In this document: one piece after another, positions 63,489-64,000 of the stretch
Numbering within the stretch: position 1 is the stretch's first letter
How the letters are laid out: each line of letters opens with the position of its first letter
NCBI RefSeq assembly: GCF_002291145.1
Contig: NZ_NTGE01000164.1
Coordinates: forward strand, 62,001-126,000
Direction: 5' to 3'
DNA length: 64,000 nt
Origin: Streptomyces sp. SA15
GTDB taxonomy: Bacteria > Actinomycetota > Actinomycetes > Streptomycetales > Streptomycetaceae
The notes under the pieces: generated by a model
What the model was told of the DNA's origin: nothing
Seen by the model: only the letters and a program-made list of their open reading frames with translations
Database searches by the model: none
Position numbers and translations under genes: made by a program

Positions 63489-64000
63489 GTGGGCATCGGT
63501 AAGGAAATGCGCCGTCTGTGCGGCGAGTTGGTCACGGAGCTGACCCTCGCCGCCCCGGCACGGCCCGAGGACCTGTACGGCGCCCTGTGCGAGGCGATGA
63601 GCAGACGCCGCGGCCGCCCGGTGCATTTCCGTACGGCCGCCTTCCCGCCCGGCACGGCCAGCGGGCTGTGGCTCGACATGGCCGAGCAGGACCTCGTCGT
63701 CATCGAGGAACGCACCGCCCCCGACCACCAGCTGGTGATCCTCGGCCACGAGCTGTGGCACATGAAGGCCGGGCACTGCAGTCATCACGTGGAGGGCGCG
63801 GCGGTCGCGGCCCGTCTGCTGAACGACGAGGCGGACCTCCAGGCGACGGTACTGAAGGTCGCCGCCCGCACCCGCTTCGACCAGGCCGAAGAGAAGGAGG
63901 CGGAGACCTTCGGTCTGCTGCTGGCCAGCAAGTGCCGTACGTGGCTGGCTGGTTCGTCGTCGCGGGGCCCGGTGCAGCGCGAGCACCTGGCGGGCAGGAT
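63489..64000 (+). CDS. ImmA/IrrE-like zinc metallopeptidase (toxin-like), C-terminus cut by window edge
   Basis: About 170 residues are visible from the GTG at 63489, which has GGGGGAGA 3-5 bases upstream. The zinc motif is HELWHMKAGH (an HExxH form) followed by the glutamate-rich EEKEAETFGLLLAS. Such peptidases cleave a partner XRE regulator, here presumably the one encoded just upstream. The frame is open at the window end. Confidence 0.8.
   Translation, partial: MGIGKEMRRLCGELVTELTLAAPARPEDLYGALCEAMSRRRGRPVHFRTAAFPPGTASGLWLDMAEQDLVVIEERTAPDHQLVILGHELWHMKAGHCSHHVEGAAVAARLLNDEADLQATVLKVAARTRFDQAEEKEAETFGLLLASKCRTWLAGSSSRGPVQREHLAGR

Overview
The window is high-GC actinobacterial DNA, most likely from a Streptomyces or close relative. 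The GC-rich third codon positions, frequent GTG starts, mycothiol-linked enzymes, SoxBDAG-type sarcosine oxidase and two interspersed repeats familiar from Streptomyces intergenic DNA all point that way. The chromosome segment is mostly a set of catabolic operons for quaternary and N-methylated amines.

Layout. Positions 1-1007: a partial DsbA-family gene and a MarR regulator. 1306-1666 and 5551-6430: gene relics (response regulator, fdhF, fdhD, mshA) that bracket purU-glyA-sdaA. 6495-15006: one minus-strand operon, dimethylglycine dehydrogenase-folD-soxB-soxDA-soxG. 15290-20865: betB-proV-proW-proX. 21065-23575: betA plus a methylenetetrahydrofolate-reductase-like gene, divergent from an IclR regulator (23728). 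24536-27323: a three-component Rieske oxygenase (oxygenase, FAD reductase, Rieske ferredoxin). 27630-29347: S-(hydroxymethyl)mycothiol dehydrogenase and an MBL hydrolase. Together these genes spell choline -> betaine aldehyde -> glycine betaine -> dimethylglycine -> sarcosine -> glycine -> serine -> pyruvate, with one-carbon units leaving through FolD, PurU and the mycothiol formaldehyde route.

29604-38749: two DUF202 membrane proteins, a LysR regulator divergent from a sulfatase and its formylglycine-generating enzyme, an orphan second ProX, a frameshifted glycoside-hydrolase-like gene and an enoyl-CoA hydratase. 38700-42529: a frameshifted PucR regulator, a truncated CoA-binding gene and a second IclR. 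42761-49049: a second betaine-demethylation module (DgcA-like flavoenzyme, GbcA/GbcB Rieske pair, ETF beta and alpha). A uvrA-like relic and a lower-GC scar follow.

49713-61770: a third catabolic unit, made of a VanA/VanB-like Rieske pair, an IclR regulator, an SsuABC-type importer, and a trans-4-hydroxyproline operon (three-part D-hydroxyproline dehydrogenase, deaminase, epimerase, GntR). 61928-64000: a helix-turn-helix-less MmyB-type protein, an XRE regulator and a partial ImmA/IrrE-like metallopeptidase.

The most striking new signal is regulatory. A 17-bp palindrome, GTTGC-N7-GCAAC, occurs as tandem pairs exactly 19 bp apart in front of nearly every operon of the choline/betaine pathway, including the iclR gene at 23728 itself. 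This suggests a dedicated IclR regulon written with a fixed two-site operator. The second most striking is that soxD and soxA are fused through a linker that is a translated copy of an intergenic repeat.
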